A DNA stretch of 64,000 bases. Origin: Evansella caseinilytica (lineage in GTDB: Bacteria; Bacillota; Bacilli; Bacillales; Salisediminibacteriaceae). How positions within the stretch are numbered: the first letter of the stretch is position 1; every line of letters begins with the position of its first letter. The stretch is taken from positions 33,553 through 97,552 of the forward strand of contig NZ_FNPI01000021.1 of NCBI RefSeq assembly GCF_900107275.1, read 5' to 3'. This document shows, piece by piece, positions 36,719 to 45,600 of the stretch. The notes below the pieces were generated by a model that was not told the origin of the DNA, made no database searches, and worked only from the letters and a program-made list of their open reading frames with translations. The translations under genes were made by a program, and so were the position numbers.

Positions 36719-37426
36719 ATGAAGCCGATGATAGGAATAACGTCATCACTGAAAGACGAACAGCAGCTTATGTTATCACTGGACAATATCGAAAGTATCA
36801 CAAGTGCAGGAGGCGTCCCTGTCGTCCTGCCGAATTTAACAGAGGAGGAGCAAGTGGCTAGAGCAGCTGATCATATTGACGGCCTGCTTGTCACCGGCGG
36901 TGGTGACATTGATCCGACGCTGTTCGGTGAAGAACCGCATCCGGCATTGGGAAGCATTACACCGCAAAGAGACGAGTTTGAAATACTGATTATCCGAAAG
37001 CTACTGGAGCAGAATAAGCCGATTTTGGCGCTTTGCCGCGGATGCCAAATATTAAATATTGCAGCCGGCGGGGATATGTTTCAGGATATATACGCCCAGA
37101 GCGATCGTCAGCTGCTGCAGCATTCACAGCATGCCCCGCGCTCCCATGCCTCTCATTTTGTTGAGGTGAAACATGGGACGCTGCTCAAGCAAATAACAAG
37201 GCTGGAGCGGTTCAAGGTAAACAGCTTTCATCATCAGGCGGTGCGGCATCCTGCTGCCGGGTTTGTCGTCAGTGCTACTTCAAGCGACGGCGTGATCGAA
37301 GCGCTGGAGAGCTCGAGGCATACGTTTGTGTTAGGGGTTCAATGGCATCCGGAGTGTATGACGAAACGGAAGGATTTTCCGTCGCGAGCCATCTTTACCC
37401 ATTTTGTCGAGGCTTGTATTTCGTAG
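36719..37426 (+). CDS. Class I amidotransferase-like gamma-glutamyl hydrolase (PuuD-like)
   Basis: A 235-residue peptidase C26 family protein: MIGITSS start, LLVTGGGDIDPTLFGEEP, nucleophile Cys in LALCRGCQILN, and catalytic His-Glu in GVQWHPE. Hydrolyses gamma-glutamyl bonds, for example gamma-Glu-GABA in PuuD or other gamma-glutamyl amides. ATG 36719 with AAAAGGAG upstream is preferred over 36701, which overlaps the previous stop. With the D-aminopeptidase next to it, processing of gamma-D-glutamyl peptides from peptidoglycan is plausible inference. Confidence 0.88.
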   Translation: MKPMIGITSSLKDEQQLMLSLDNIESITSAGGVPVVLPNLTEEEQVARAADHIDGLLVTGGGDIDPTLFGEEPHPALGSITPQRDEFEILIIRKLLEQNKPILALCRGCQILNIAAGGDMFQDIYAQSDRQLLQHSQHAPRSHASHFVEVKHGTLLKQITRLERFKVNSFHHQAVRHPAAGFVVSATSSDGVIEALESSRHTFVLGVQWHPECMTKRKDFPSRAIFTHFVEACIS

Positions 37427-37499
37427 GGTAAGCTCGTTTATCACCTGCGGCTGCTTTGGAAAAGGAGGAAGTAATCGGCTGTGAAGGGAGAGAAAAAAT

Positions 37500-38324
37500 G
37501 TGAGATTGTACCTGTCGGTGGATATGGAAGGGATCACTGGCATCGCGGATGAGACATTCATCGATTCCGGTAAAAGAAATTACAGCCGCGGGCAGCATTT
37601 AATGACAGCAGAGGTGAACCATGTTATTGTAGCGGTGCTTGAAGCCGGCTGTGGAGAGGTGGTTGTCAACGACAGTCATTCTAAAATGAACAATCTGCTC
37701 ATTGAAGAGCTTCACCCTGAAGCACAACTGATTTTTGGCGACGTCAAACCGTTTTCGATGGTACAGGGGTTGGAGGCTGGGGTTGCAGGTGCCATGTTTC
37801 TCGGCTATCATGCGCGAGCAGCGCGAAAGGGAGTGTTGAGCCATACAATGACTGCCGCTGTTTCCGGAATGTATCTCAATGATTCTGCCATCGGGGAATT
37901 AGGATTGAATGCGTATGTTGCCGGTTACTACGGGGTACCGGTGCTTATGGTGACGGGAGATGACCAGACAGCGCTGGAGGCGGAAGCGCTTATTCCCGGT
38001 GTAACAACCGTCGTGGTGAAAAAATATCTTTCCCGAACAGCCGCGGTATGTCTGTCACCGGCAAAAACCGCGGAGCTATTGCGTGAAAAAGCAAAGGCAG
38101 CTGTCAGAGAAAGGGGAAACGTACAGCCGCTGATACCGCCGGATCACCCGGTTTTAACGATCCAATTTGCCAATCACGGACAGGCGGAGTGGGCCAATTT
38201 GATGCCGGGAACAGAAATTGTAGAAGGAACGTCCGCCGTCCGTTTTCAGGCAAAAACCATGCTGGAAGCGTATCGAGGAATGATTGCTATGACCGAACTG
38301 GCGGCGAAAGCGGCGTTTTCATGA
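37500..38324 (+). CDS. dppA: D-aminopeptidase, M55 family
   Basis: A 274-residue zinc peptidase that removes N-terminal D-amino acids, as DppA of B. subtilis. Metal-binding residues lie in LSVDMEGITG (Asp, Glu) and the family motifs NDSHSKMNN, GYHARA and VTGDDQT are clear. GTG start with GAAGGGAG upstream. In B. subtilis dppA heads the dipeptide permease operon; here it likewise precedes a full Opp/Dpp transporter, with one minus-strand gene in between. Confidence 0.92.
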   Translation: MRLYLSVDMEGITGIADETFIDSGKRNYSRGQHLMTAEVNHVIVAVLEAGCGEVVVNDSHSKMNNLLIEELHPEAQLIFGDVKPFSMVQGLEAGVAGAMFLGYHARAARKGVLSHTMTAAVSGMYLNDSAIGELGLNAYVAGYYGVPVLMVTGDDQTALEAEALIPGVTTVVVKKYLSRTAAVCLSPAKTAELLREKAKAAVRERGNVQPLIPPDHPVLTIQFANHGQAEWANLMPGTEIVEGTSAVRFQAKTMLEAYRGMIAMTELAAKAAFS

Positions 38325-38454
38325 AGAAGAGCAGATGGGAACAGCAGGTATTCTAATAGAGATGGCAACGCTTACGAAAAAAGATCCCTTAATCAAAGGA
38401 CTTAGAAAGACGTGTTTCATAAGAACGCTGTCCCCAGATGTTTGGATCATCCAT

Positions 38455-38823
38455 TTACAAAGTAACAGTGATGGATATTGCCAAAGAGATAGCAAGCAAC
38501 ACTGCCCCGGCAAACAGGAAAGAGAAGGTGAAGCGGAATGAGCGGCGGTATAAGTTTCCAGGCTGTTTTTTCCCCTCGATGTCCTGGAGTACGGCTGTCG
38601 TTTTATCGATAGATCGCAAGAAATGTTGAAAGCTGCGGATCATGCTGTTGAAAAAACCGTTTTGTATGACCGATAGTGTTCCTCCGACCATGAGCAATAA
38701 TAACGAACAAAGAAACAGCGTGTTTGCCCAGGAAAGAAGCGTAATCTCCCTGTAAAGACTGATAGAGCCGATCAATGACAGCAGCAAAGCTGTGCATAGG
38801 GTGATGACAATGTCCCGCCGCAT
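38455..38823 (-). CDS. DUF3899-type membrane protein
   Basis: A 122-residue protein with three or four hydrophobic segments (VITLCTALLLSLIGSISLY, FLCSLLLLMVGGTLSVIQ, FTFSFLFAGAVLLAISLAIS) and a charged middle with IRSFQHFLRS. Matches the pattern of small DUF3899 proteins of Bacilli, often found beside peptide transporters. AGGAGAGGAGGAC upstream of ATG supports the gene. Function unknown; opposite orientation to its neighbours. Confidence 0.75.
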   Translation of the reverse strand: MRRDIVITLCTALLLSLIGSISLYREITLLSWANTLFLCSLLLLMVGGTLSVIQNGFFNSMIRSFQHFLRSIDKTTAVLQDIEGKKQPGNLYRRSFRFTFSFLFAGAVLLAISLAISITVTL

Positions 38824-39083
38824 AACTGTCCTCCTCTCCTCGTACTGTTAATTAAGCCCAGTATAAAATGATTTTTTTCCGCTGGCAATCATAACGAATG
38901 AGGATGAGGGGATCAATTTCCATTTAAAAAAAAATAAATATTGTCAAGTTTCGCGGAACGCAAATAACCGCTGCGCGCATCTTACTGTAACAAAATCTTA
39001 CCGGATCAAACCACTTTGTTCCAAAAAGTGCTAATATTGTGAACAAACGGCGTTATACATATTAAAAAAAGGGGGAAGCAAGC

Positions 39084-40760
39084 GTGAAAAAACAATTTGG
39101 ACAAGGCATGCTGTTGATCATGCTAATCATTTGTGCTGTTCTTGCAGGCTGTAATTTTGACAGTGAAGAGGGAGTGGAAGCCGAGCCGGGGAGTTCCGAG
39201 GAAGAAAATAAGGAGCAGTCGACAGCTGATGAACAAGCAGGCGGACAGGTGTTAAAGGTCGCTGCATCAGCGGAGATTCCAACGATGGATTCCGTCCATG
39301 CCCATGACACGATTGCATTTACCGTTCTTAACAATGTCATGGAAGGGCTGTACCGTCTCGGGGAAGACAGCAATCCCGTTCTTGGTATGGCCGAAAGCCA
39401 TGAGGAAAGCGCCGACGGGCTGGTACATACATTTACGCTGCGGGACGCGGCTTGGAGCAACGGTACCGCGGTTACCGCCGATGATTTTGAGTATGCCTGG
39501 AAGCGGCTGATGGCAGATGAAGGACACTATGCGAGCATGATGGTCAATGCCGGCGTGCTGCATGCCCAGGACATTATTGAAGGAGAAAAAGGCGCAGGTG
39601 AACTTGGTGTCACCGCCGTTGACGACAAAACGTTGGAGGTAACGCTCGAAATGCCGAATCCGCTGTTTACCACACTGCTTACTTTTCCGGTATTTTTGCC
39701 GCAAAATGAAGCATTTGTGGAAGAACAGGGGGAGCAGTATGCATTGGAAGCAGAAAATGTACTATATAATGGTCCGTTTGTTCTTGCGGAGTGGAACCAT
39801 GATCAAAATTGGTTGTATAAGAAAAATCCGGATTACTGGGACGCGGATGCTGTAACGCTGGAGGAAATCCAGGTTAACGTTGTGAAGGAAACATCTACCG
39901 GAGTGAACCTTTATGAAACAGGAGAATTGGATCGGATAGGGTTGTCGGCGGCTTATGTGGATGAGTACAGCAGCAGTGACGAATTTCAAATCATTCCGAG
40001 AGCAGGCATTATTTTCGTCCGGATGAACACGACGCATGAAGTGCTCGGGAATGCGAACGTCCGCCGCGCTTTTGACATGGTCATTGATAAGGAAGGGCTG
40101 GCCAATGTCATCTTGAACGACGGCTCGGTTCCGTTATATGGTCATGTTCCAGAAAACTTCTCGTTGTCGCCGGAAGGGGTGTCGTTTCGGGAATTAAACG
40201 GAGATTTTAACAAAGGAACAGCGGAGGAAGCGGCAGAATATTTCACAACCGGATTGGAAGAAGCGGGGGCGGAGGAACTGACGGTGTCATTATTATCCTC
40301 CGATGCGGAATCTCACCGCAAAATCGCCGAGTATTTAAAGGATCAATTCGAAACGAAGCTGCCGGGAGTGACGATTGACTTGCAAATGGTGCCGTTCCAG
40401 CAGCGTCTGGATCAGGAAAAAGCGTTGGCATACGACATGGTGATCTCTACGTGGGGGCCGGATTACAATGATCCGATGACATTTATTGATATGTTTGTCA
40501 CCGATGGGTCAGCCAACCGGACAGGATATTCGAGCGCTGAGTTTGACAGCTTGGTGGAGCAGGCAAAAGCGGAGGATGATCCGTCCGCACGCTACCAGTT
40601 GATGCTCGATGCGGAGAAAGTATTGCTGGAAAAAGACGCGCTTATTGCGCCGCTTGTTCAGAATGCCGATGCGATACTGCAGCGGGAAAAAGTGAAGAAC
40701 ATTGTGGAACATCCGAGCGGACCGGACTTTACGTATAAATGGACATATATTGAAGAGTAA
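39084..40760 (+). CDS. oppA: Peptide ABC transporter substrate-binding lipoprotein
   Basis: A 558-residue SBP family 5 protein. Lipobox LAGC at residues ~20-23, an acidic Glu/Ser linker, then the Opp/Dpp fold: TMDSVHAHDTIAFTVLNNVM, RDAAWSNGTAVTADDFEYAWKRL, NPLFTTLLTFPVFLPQN, NGPFVLAEWNHDQNW, VRRAFDMVIDKEGL. Binds extracellular peptides for import by the OppBCDF proteins encoded downstream. GTG start has AAAGGGGGAAGC. The exact peptide preference (di-, tri-, oligo- or murein peptide) cannot be told. Confidence 0.93.
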   Translation: MKKQFGQGMLLIMLIICAVLAGCNFDSEEGVEAEPGSSEEENKEQSTADEQAGGQVLKVAASAEIPTMDSVHAHDTIAFTVLNNVMEGLYRLGEDSNPVLGMAESHEESADGLVHTFTLRDAAWSNGTAVTADDFEYAWKRLMADEGHYASMMVNAGVLHAQDIIEGEKGAGELGVTAVDDKTLEVTLEMPNPLFTTLLTFPVFLPQNEAFVEEQGEQYALEAENVLYNGPFVLAEWNHDQNWLYKKNPDYWDADAVTLEEIQVNVVKETSTGVNLYETGELDRIGLSAAYVDEYSSSDEFQIIPRAGIIFVRMNTTHEVLGNANVRRAFDMVIDKEGLANVILNDGSVPLYGHVPENFSLSPEGVSFRELNGDFNKGTAEEAAEYFTTGLEEAGAEELTVSLLSSDAESHRKIAEYLKDQFETKLPGVTIDLQMVPFQQRLDQEKALAYDMVISTWGPDYNDPMTFIDMFVTDGSANRTGYSSAEFDSLVEQAKAEDDPSARYQLMLDAEKVLLEKDALIAPLVQNADAILQREKVKNIVEHPSGPDFTYKWTYIEE

Positions 40761-40840
40761 TCACAGTGTTTTTTCCTGCCGGAGCAGTGGAATAAATGCA
40801 GCGCGGGATGCATTGGCGTTGCGTAGAGAGGTGACAACAT

Positions 40841-41767
40841 TTGCGAAACTATTTCTTGTCACGATTGGGATATATGCTCGTAACCTTATTAATCATTGTT
40901 ACGGCGACGTTTTTCTTCATGCAGCTGCTGCCGGGGACGCCGTTCAACAACCCGGAAAAATTGACGGAGCAGCAATTGCTCAGCCTGAACGAAAAGTATG
41001 GGCTGGACAAGCCGATAGCGCTTCAATACTTCATCTACCTTGGCAACTTACTTCAATTCGATTTAGGACTTTCCTTTCAATATGAAGGCAGGACGGTCGA
41101 AAGCATTATCGGATCGCGGATCGGTCCGTCGGCACTCATCGGGTTACAGGCGGTTGTCTTCGGCACGGCCGCCGGCCTTTTACTCGGGATGATCTCTGCC
41201 TTAAAGCATAACAGCTTTCTTGATTATACCTCCGTGTTCATTGCGGTATTGGGAATGTCTGTGCCGTCGTTTGTGTTTGCAGCGCTGATGCAATATTATC
41301 TCGGCGTGAAACTGCAGTGGCTCCCTGCCGCATTATGGCGGGGCTGGGAATATACCATCATGCCTTCTCTTGCCTTGTCCGTCATGGTGATTGCGACGGT
41401 TGCCAGGTTTATCCGGACGGAGATGCTGGAGGTGCTTGGACAAGACTACGTCGTCACAGCAAGAGCGAAGGGATTAACGGAGAAAGCGGTCATCGTCAAA
41501 CATGTTGTCCGCAATGCCCTGATACCTGTCGTCACTATGCTTGGGCCGTTAACCGTGGGGATTATGACGGGGACGCTAGTTATTGAAAAGATTTTTGCCG
41601 TCCCCGGGCTGGGGGAACAGTTTACCCTCTCCATCATGGTCAACGACTACAGCGTCATCATGGGAATCACGTTGTTTTACAGTTCGCTGTTTATCCTCGT
41701 CGTCATGATAGTGGATATATTGTACGGCGTTTTAGATCCGCGAATCAGTCTGAAAGGAGAAGGGTGA
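40841..41767 (+). CDS. oppB: Peptide ABC transporter permease OppB/DppB
   Basis: A 308-residue permease with six predicted membrane spans. N-terminal FLSRLGYMLVTLLIIVTATF, and the EAA loop region RTEMLEVLGQDYVVTARAKG (binding the ATPases) followed by VPGLGEQFTLSIMVNDY. TTG start with AGAGAGGTGACAA upstream, 80 bases after oppA. Pairs with OppC. Confidence 0.93.
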   Translation: MRNYFLSRLGYMLVTLLIIVTATFFFMQLLPGTPFNNPEKLTEQQLLSLNEKYGLDKPIALQYFIYLGNLLQFDLGLSFQYEGRTVESIIGSRIGPSALIGLQAVVFGTAAGLLLGMISALKHNSFLDYTSVFIAVLGMSVPSFVFAALMQYYLGVKLQWLPAALWRGWEYTIMPSLALSVMVIATVARFIRTEMLEVLGQDYVVTARAKGLTEKAVIVKHVVRNALIPVVTMLGPLTVGIMTGTLVIEKIFAVPGLGEQFTLSIMVNDYSVIMGITLFYSSLFILVVMIVDILYGVLDPRISLKGEG

Positions 41768-41768
41768 C

Positions 41769-42785
41769 ATGGGACGGAAGCCCAATGAGACACCGGAAAT
41801 ACCGGACGATATGTTTACCCCCGCTTCGCCAGGTATTGTAACAAAAGCAGAAACGTCGGCAGCGCCGTTGACATTTTGGCAGGAAGCGTGGCGCAGGCTG
41901 CGTAAAAATAAAGGCGCGCTGGCAGGACTGATCACGATTGTCTTTCTTATCGTTGTTTCCCTTATCGGCCCGTTGTTCAATGAGTACAGTTACTCGCAGC
42001 AGGATTTGGTGCGTTCCAACCTGCCTCCGAAAATCGCCGGACTTGAGTGGCTGGGCTTCGACGGTACACGCTCCAGTGGAGAGAATACATATGAGGAAAG
42101 GGGCATCACCGCTAATGCCTGGTTCGGCACCGATGAATTCGGCAGGGATCTTTGGACACGTCTGTGGAAAGCAACGCAGGTTTCGCTGTTTATCGGTGTG
42201 GTTGCCGCTTTCCTTGATTTACTGATCGGTGTTGTTTACGGCGGTATTTCTGCTTTTTACGGCGGCCGGTTGGACAATGTGATGCAGCGGATCATCGAGG
42301 TGCTTGTGGGCATCCCGAATTTAATCGTCATCATCCTGTTTATCCTTATTTTTGAGCCCGGGATTCTGTCGATTATTTTGGCGATGATCATTACCGGCTG
42401 GGTGGGAATGGCGCGCGTCGTCCGCGGCCAAATATTGCAGTTAAAAGGACAGGAATTTATTTTGGCTGCACGGACATTGGGAACGAGCAACGGGAAATTG
42501 ATTTGGAAGCATCTGTTTCCAAACGTGATGGGACCGATTATCATCACCGTCATGTTTACGATTCCGTCTGCGATTTTTTTTGAAGCATTTTTAAGCTTTA
42601 TCGGTCTTGGGTTACAGCCCCCTCTGGCATCGCTTGGAGTACTGATTGAGGACGGCTACCAGTCGATGCGCTTTTTTTCATACAAGCTGATTTTCCCCGC
42701 GATAGTCATCAGCGCGCTGATGATCAGCTTTAATTTGCTGGCGGACGGCCTCCGAGACGCCTTGGATCCGAAAATGAGGAGATAG
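41769..42785 (+). CDS. oppC: Peptide ABC transporter permease OppC/DppC
   Basis: A 338-residue second permease. N-terminal cytoplasmic tail then LAGLITIVFLIVVSLIGPLF, the periplasmic motif WFGTDEFGRDLWTRLWKATQ, and EAA loop VVRGQILQLKGQEFILAARTLG, ending FNLLADGLRDALDPKMRR. One base gap after oppB shows co-translation. Confidence 0.93.
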   Translation: MGRKPNETPEIPDDMFTPASPGIVTKAETSAAPLTFWQEAWRRLRKNKGALAGLITIVFLIVVSLIGPLFNEYSYSQQDLVRSNLPPKIAGLEWLGFDGTRSSGENTYEERGITANAWFGTDEFGRDLWTRLWKATQVSLFIGVVAAFLDLLIGVVYGGISAFYGGRLDNVMQRIIEVLVGIPNLIVIILFILIFEPGILSIILAMIITGWVGMARVVRGQILQLKGQEFILAARTLGTSNGKLIWKHLFPNVMGPIIITVMFTIPSAIFFEAFLSFIGLGLQPPLASLGVLIEDGYQSMRFFSYKLIFPAIVISALMISFNLLADGLRDALDPKMRR

Positions 42786-42786
42786 T

Positions 42787-42900
42787 GGTTATTCAAAAAA
42801 ATCACTTTTTATCTTTATTAAATAACCACGATGCGATGAGCGAGACATCGCAAATAAAACAAAAAAACCGTTTTTCCCGGATATTTTGAACCCCCACTTT
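42787..42900. repeat. Degenerate family A/B repeat remnants between oppC and oppD
   Basis: TGGTTATTCAAAAAAATCAC...TAAATAACCACGATGCGATGAGCG resembles the family A right-end hairpin and adjoining sequence in inverted form (compare 13211). CCCGGATATTTTGAACCCCC resembles the family B right end. Both are strongly diverged. Confidence 0.5.
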
Positions 42901-42933
42901 AATAGAATCGTGGTTCCGAAAGGAGAGATGTTG

Positions 42934-43980
42934 ATGGAAAAAATACTGTCCGTGGAAAACCTCCATGTTTCCTTTTATTCCGATGGCGGTGAGATCGCCG
43001 CGGTACGAGGAGTAAGCTTTGATGTGAATAAAGGAGAAACGCTGGCGATCGTCGGGGAATCGGGATCTGGAAAATCGGTGACAGCGAAGACGTTAATGAA
43101 ATTGCTCCCGAAACAAAACAGCATCATTAAACAGGGAGATGTTAAATACGGCGGGAAAAATCTTGTTCAATTAACGAATCGAGACATGGAAAAGCTTCGT
43201 GGATCGGAAATTTCCATGGTTTTTCAAGACCCGATGACTTCCCTTAATCCGACGATGACCATTGGGAAACAAGTGATGGAAGGGCTGAAAAGGCATCGGA
43301 CCATGAGCAAAAAAACAGCCTACACACGTACGGTTGAGCTGCTGGAGCTCGTGGGCATTCCGGATCCGGGGGAACGAATCAACCAGTATCCTCATCAATT
43401 TTCCGGTGGGATGAGGCAAAGAGTCGTCATTGCCATGGCCCTTGCCTGCAATCCGAAAATGCTTATCGCCGATGAACCGACAACCGCCCTCGATGTTACG
43501 ATTCAGGCGCAAATTCTCGAGCTGATGAAAGAATTACAAAAAAAGTTCCAAACGGCAATTATTTTGATTACCCATGATTTGGGGGTTGTCGCAAACATGG
43601 CACAGCGGGTGGCTGTGATGTATGCCGGAGAAATCATGGAGTCGGGGACGCTAGATGAAATTTTTTATCAGCCGAAACACCCATATACTTGGGGATTATT
43701 AAGCTCGATGCCGAAGCTGCATGCGGATCGTTCCCTTCCATTGACACCGATTCCCGGTACGCCGCCGGATCTCTCCCATTTGCCGGAGGGCTGCCCGTTT
43801 GCTCCGCGTTGTCAATACGCGCTGAAAGTATGTCATCAGTATGAGCCGGGCAAGACGAAAGTATCGACGACGCATACGGTCTCCTGCTGGCTGGAAGATG
43901 AGCGGGCGCCAAAAGTGAAGAAGCCTGAAGGTATTGGAGGCATGCAACGTGGCAGACAAAGTAAAATTGCTGGAAGTTAA
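42934..43980 (+). CDS. oppD: Peptide ABC transporter ATPase OppD/DppD
   Basis: A 348-residue ATPase: Walker A GESGSGKS, signature FSGGMRQRVVIAMAL, Walker B MLIADEPTTALD, H-loop ITHDLGVVA, and the C-terminal oligopeptide domain CPFAPRCQYALKVCHQYEPG with the conserved cysteines. ATG 42934 is best placed behind AAAGGAGAG; an ATG six bases earlier is too close. Separated from oppC by a repeat remnant, overlaps oppF by 32 bases. Confidence 0.93.
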   Translation: MEKILSVENLHVSFYSDGGEIAAVRGVSFDVNKGETLAIVGESGSGKSVTAKTLMKLLPKQNSIIKQGDVKYGGKNLVQLTNRDMEKLRGSEISMVFQDPMTSLNPTMTIGKQVMEGLKRHRTMSKKTAYTRTVELLELVGIPDPGERINQYPHQFSGGMRQRVVIAMALACNPKMLIADEPTTALDVTIQAQILELMKELQKKFQTAIILITHDLGVVANMAQRVAVMYAGEIMESGTLDEIFYQPKHPYTWGLLSSMPKLHADRSLPLTPIPGTPPDLSHLPEGCPFAPRCQYALKVCHQYEPGKTKVSTTHTVSCWLEDERAPKVKKPEGIGGMQRGRQSKIAGS

Positions 43981-44926
43981 CAGGCTAAAGAAATATTTTC
44001 ATGCTGGAAAAAAGAAAGTGTTAAAAGCGGTGGATGATGTTTCCTTTTACGTTTATAAAGGAGAAACCCTCGGACTGGTTGGGGAATCAGGCTGCGGGAA
44101 GTCCACTGTGGGACGGACGATTATTAATTTATATAAAGCGACTTCTGGAAATGTTATATATGACGGAATGAACGTGCAGCAGAAGCTTTCTGTTCGGGAC
44201 TTGAAAAAATATAAGAAAAAAATGCAAATGATTTTTCAGGACCCTTATTCTTCCCTGAATCCAAGGATGACGGTAGCGGAAATCATTGCTGAAGGAATCG
44301 ATAATCATGCGCCGGGAATATCCCGGGAGCGAAAAATGGAGAAGGTGTATCAATTGCTGGAGCTGGTCGGTTTGCATTCTTCCCATGCCAACCGCTATCC
44401 CCATGAGTTCAGCGGCGGGCAAAGGCAGCGGATTGGCATTGCCCGTGCCCTTGCGGTGGAACCGGAGTTCATTATTGCCGATGAACCGATTGCTGCGTTG
44501 GATGTTTCGATTCAGGCGCAGATTGTCAACCTGCTGAGAGAGCTGCAACGGGGCAAACAGCTTACTTATCTGTTTATTGCTCATGACTTGTCCATGGTAA
44601 AGCATATCAGCGATCGTGTCGCGGTCATGTATTTAGGGCAGCTGGTGGAATTGTCCGGCAGCGAAAAGCTTTATGCCAATCCGCTGCATCCTTACACAAA
44701 AGCGCTGTTATCCGCGGTTCCATTACCTGATCCCGATCTGGAAAGAACCCGCGAACGAATTATTTTAAAAGGGGATGTACCTAATCCACTGCATCCTCCT
44801 TGCGGCTGCCGCTTTCGGACAAGGTGTCCGGAAGCGAAAGCAATTTGTGCGGAAGCGGCTCCGGAGTGGCGGGAAACAGAACGTGATCACTTTGTTGCTT
44901 GTCATATTTACAGCGCCTGCTGGTAG
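43949..44926 (+). CDS. oppF: Peptide ABC transporter ATPase OppF/DppF
   Basis: A 325-residue second ATPase: Walker A GESGCGKST, signature FSGGQRQRIGIARALA, Walker B FIIADEPIAALD and C-terminal CGCRFRTRCPEAKAICAEAAP. GTG 43949 is chosen because GGAGG lies eight bases upstream, inside the end of oppD. Its final residues and stop lie within an 18-bp perfect inverted repeat. Confidence 0.93.
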   Translation: MADKVKLLEVNRLKKYFHAGKKKVLKAVDDVSFYVYKGETLGLVGESGCGKSTVGRTIINLYKATSGNVIYDGMNVQQKLSVRDLKKYKKKMQMIFQDPYSSLNPRMTVAEIIAEGIDNHAPGISRERKMEKVYQLLELVGLHSSHANRYPHEFSGGQRQRIGIARALAVEPEFIIADEPIAALDVSIQAQIVNLLRELQRGKQLTYLFIAHDLSMVKHISDRVAVMYLGQLVELSGSEKLYANPLHPYTKALLSAVPLPDPDLERTRERIILKGDVPNPLHPPCGCRFRTRCPEAKAICAEAAPEWRETERDHFVACHIYSACW

Positions 44927-44943
44927 CAGGCGCTGTAAATATG
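44903..44943 (+). terminator. 18-bp perfect hairpin overlapping oppF stop
   Basis: 44903-44920 (CATATTTACAGCGCCTGC) pairs perfectly with 44926-44943 around a 5-nt loop containing part of the stop codon. Only a weak T content follows, so it may be a terminator or an RNA-stabilising 3' structure. Confidence 0.65.
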
Positions 44944-45600
44944 AAGGGATGGAAAATACACCGAAGCAAGGAGCCTTGTTTCACTGAGATGCTGCGAGCT
45001 GGCTCATCGTGTGATCGCGCGTGATGGCACTTGACTGTTCTAAATTTTTCACATCGTTGCCTATTCTGCCTAATAGGTGCTGTTCGTAGAATGGCGGTGG
45101 AATTCATTCTCGCTTCTAGAAAAAAATATTTTCAAATTTTCAAGGAAATTAGAAAGAATTATCAGTCTCTAAGGACTAGTTCTAAAGAATTATTTATTTT
45201 GATATTAAATGGATAATAAAAGGAGAGGAGCAACCTGATTTTATAAAAAAAGGTGTTTTCCGCTTCGATGTGAGATTGAAAAACAGCAATATAACAACGA
45301 TAACTAGCTGTTTGTTAAAAGTTGAGCAAAAAGGACTAGGTCGAACGATGTAAATATATGTCGTGCGATGCTATAATTATTCAAGATATGTAGAAAAATA
45401 GGGGAATAGTCCAATAGAACACTAGGAGAATTTACAGCGAAAAGACAGCTTGATACAATCAAAGATTTAAGCAGCAGTGTGTGTTCGACAGATATAGGTG
45501 AGCGGGAATTTGGAAATAAACACGGTACGGTCAATGGAACCATCACCTTTTTGAATGGTTTTTTTACATGGAAAGTTACGGTGCGGAAAAGGAGAAATGG
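44944..45600. other. Intergenic region before the LPXTG gene
   Basis: No convincing gene. 44983-45045 resembles, in inverted form, the GAGACAGTTCGCAGTGTCTC / GTGCCATCGCG part of long family A copies, so a repeat fragment is present. TATAAT occurs at 45371-45376 without a matching -35. AACCAT...ATGGTTTTTTT at 45536-45566 may terminate or attenuate transcription just before the gene. Confidence 0.4.
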
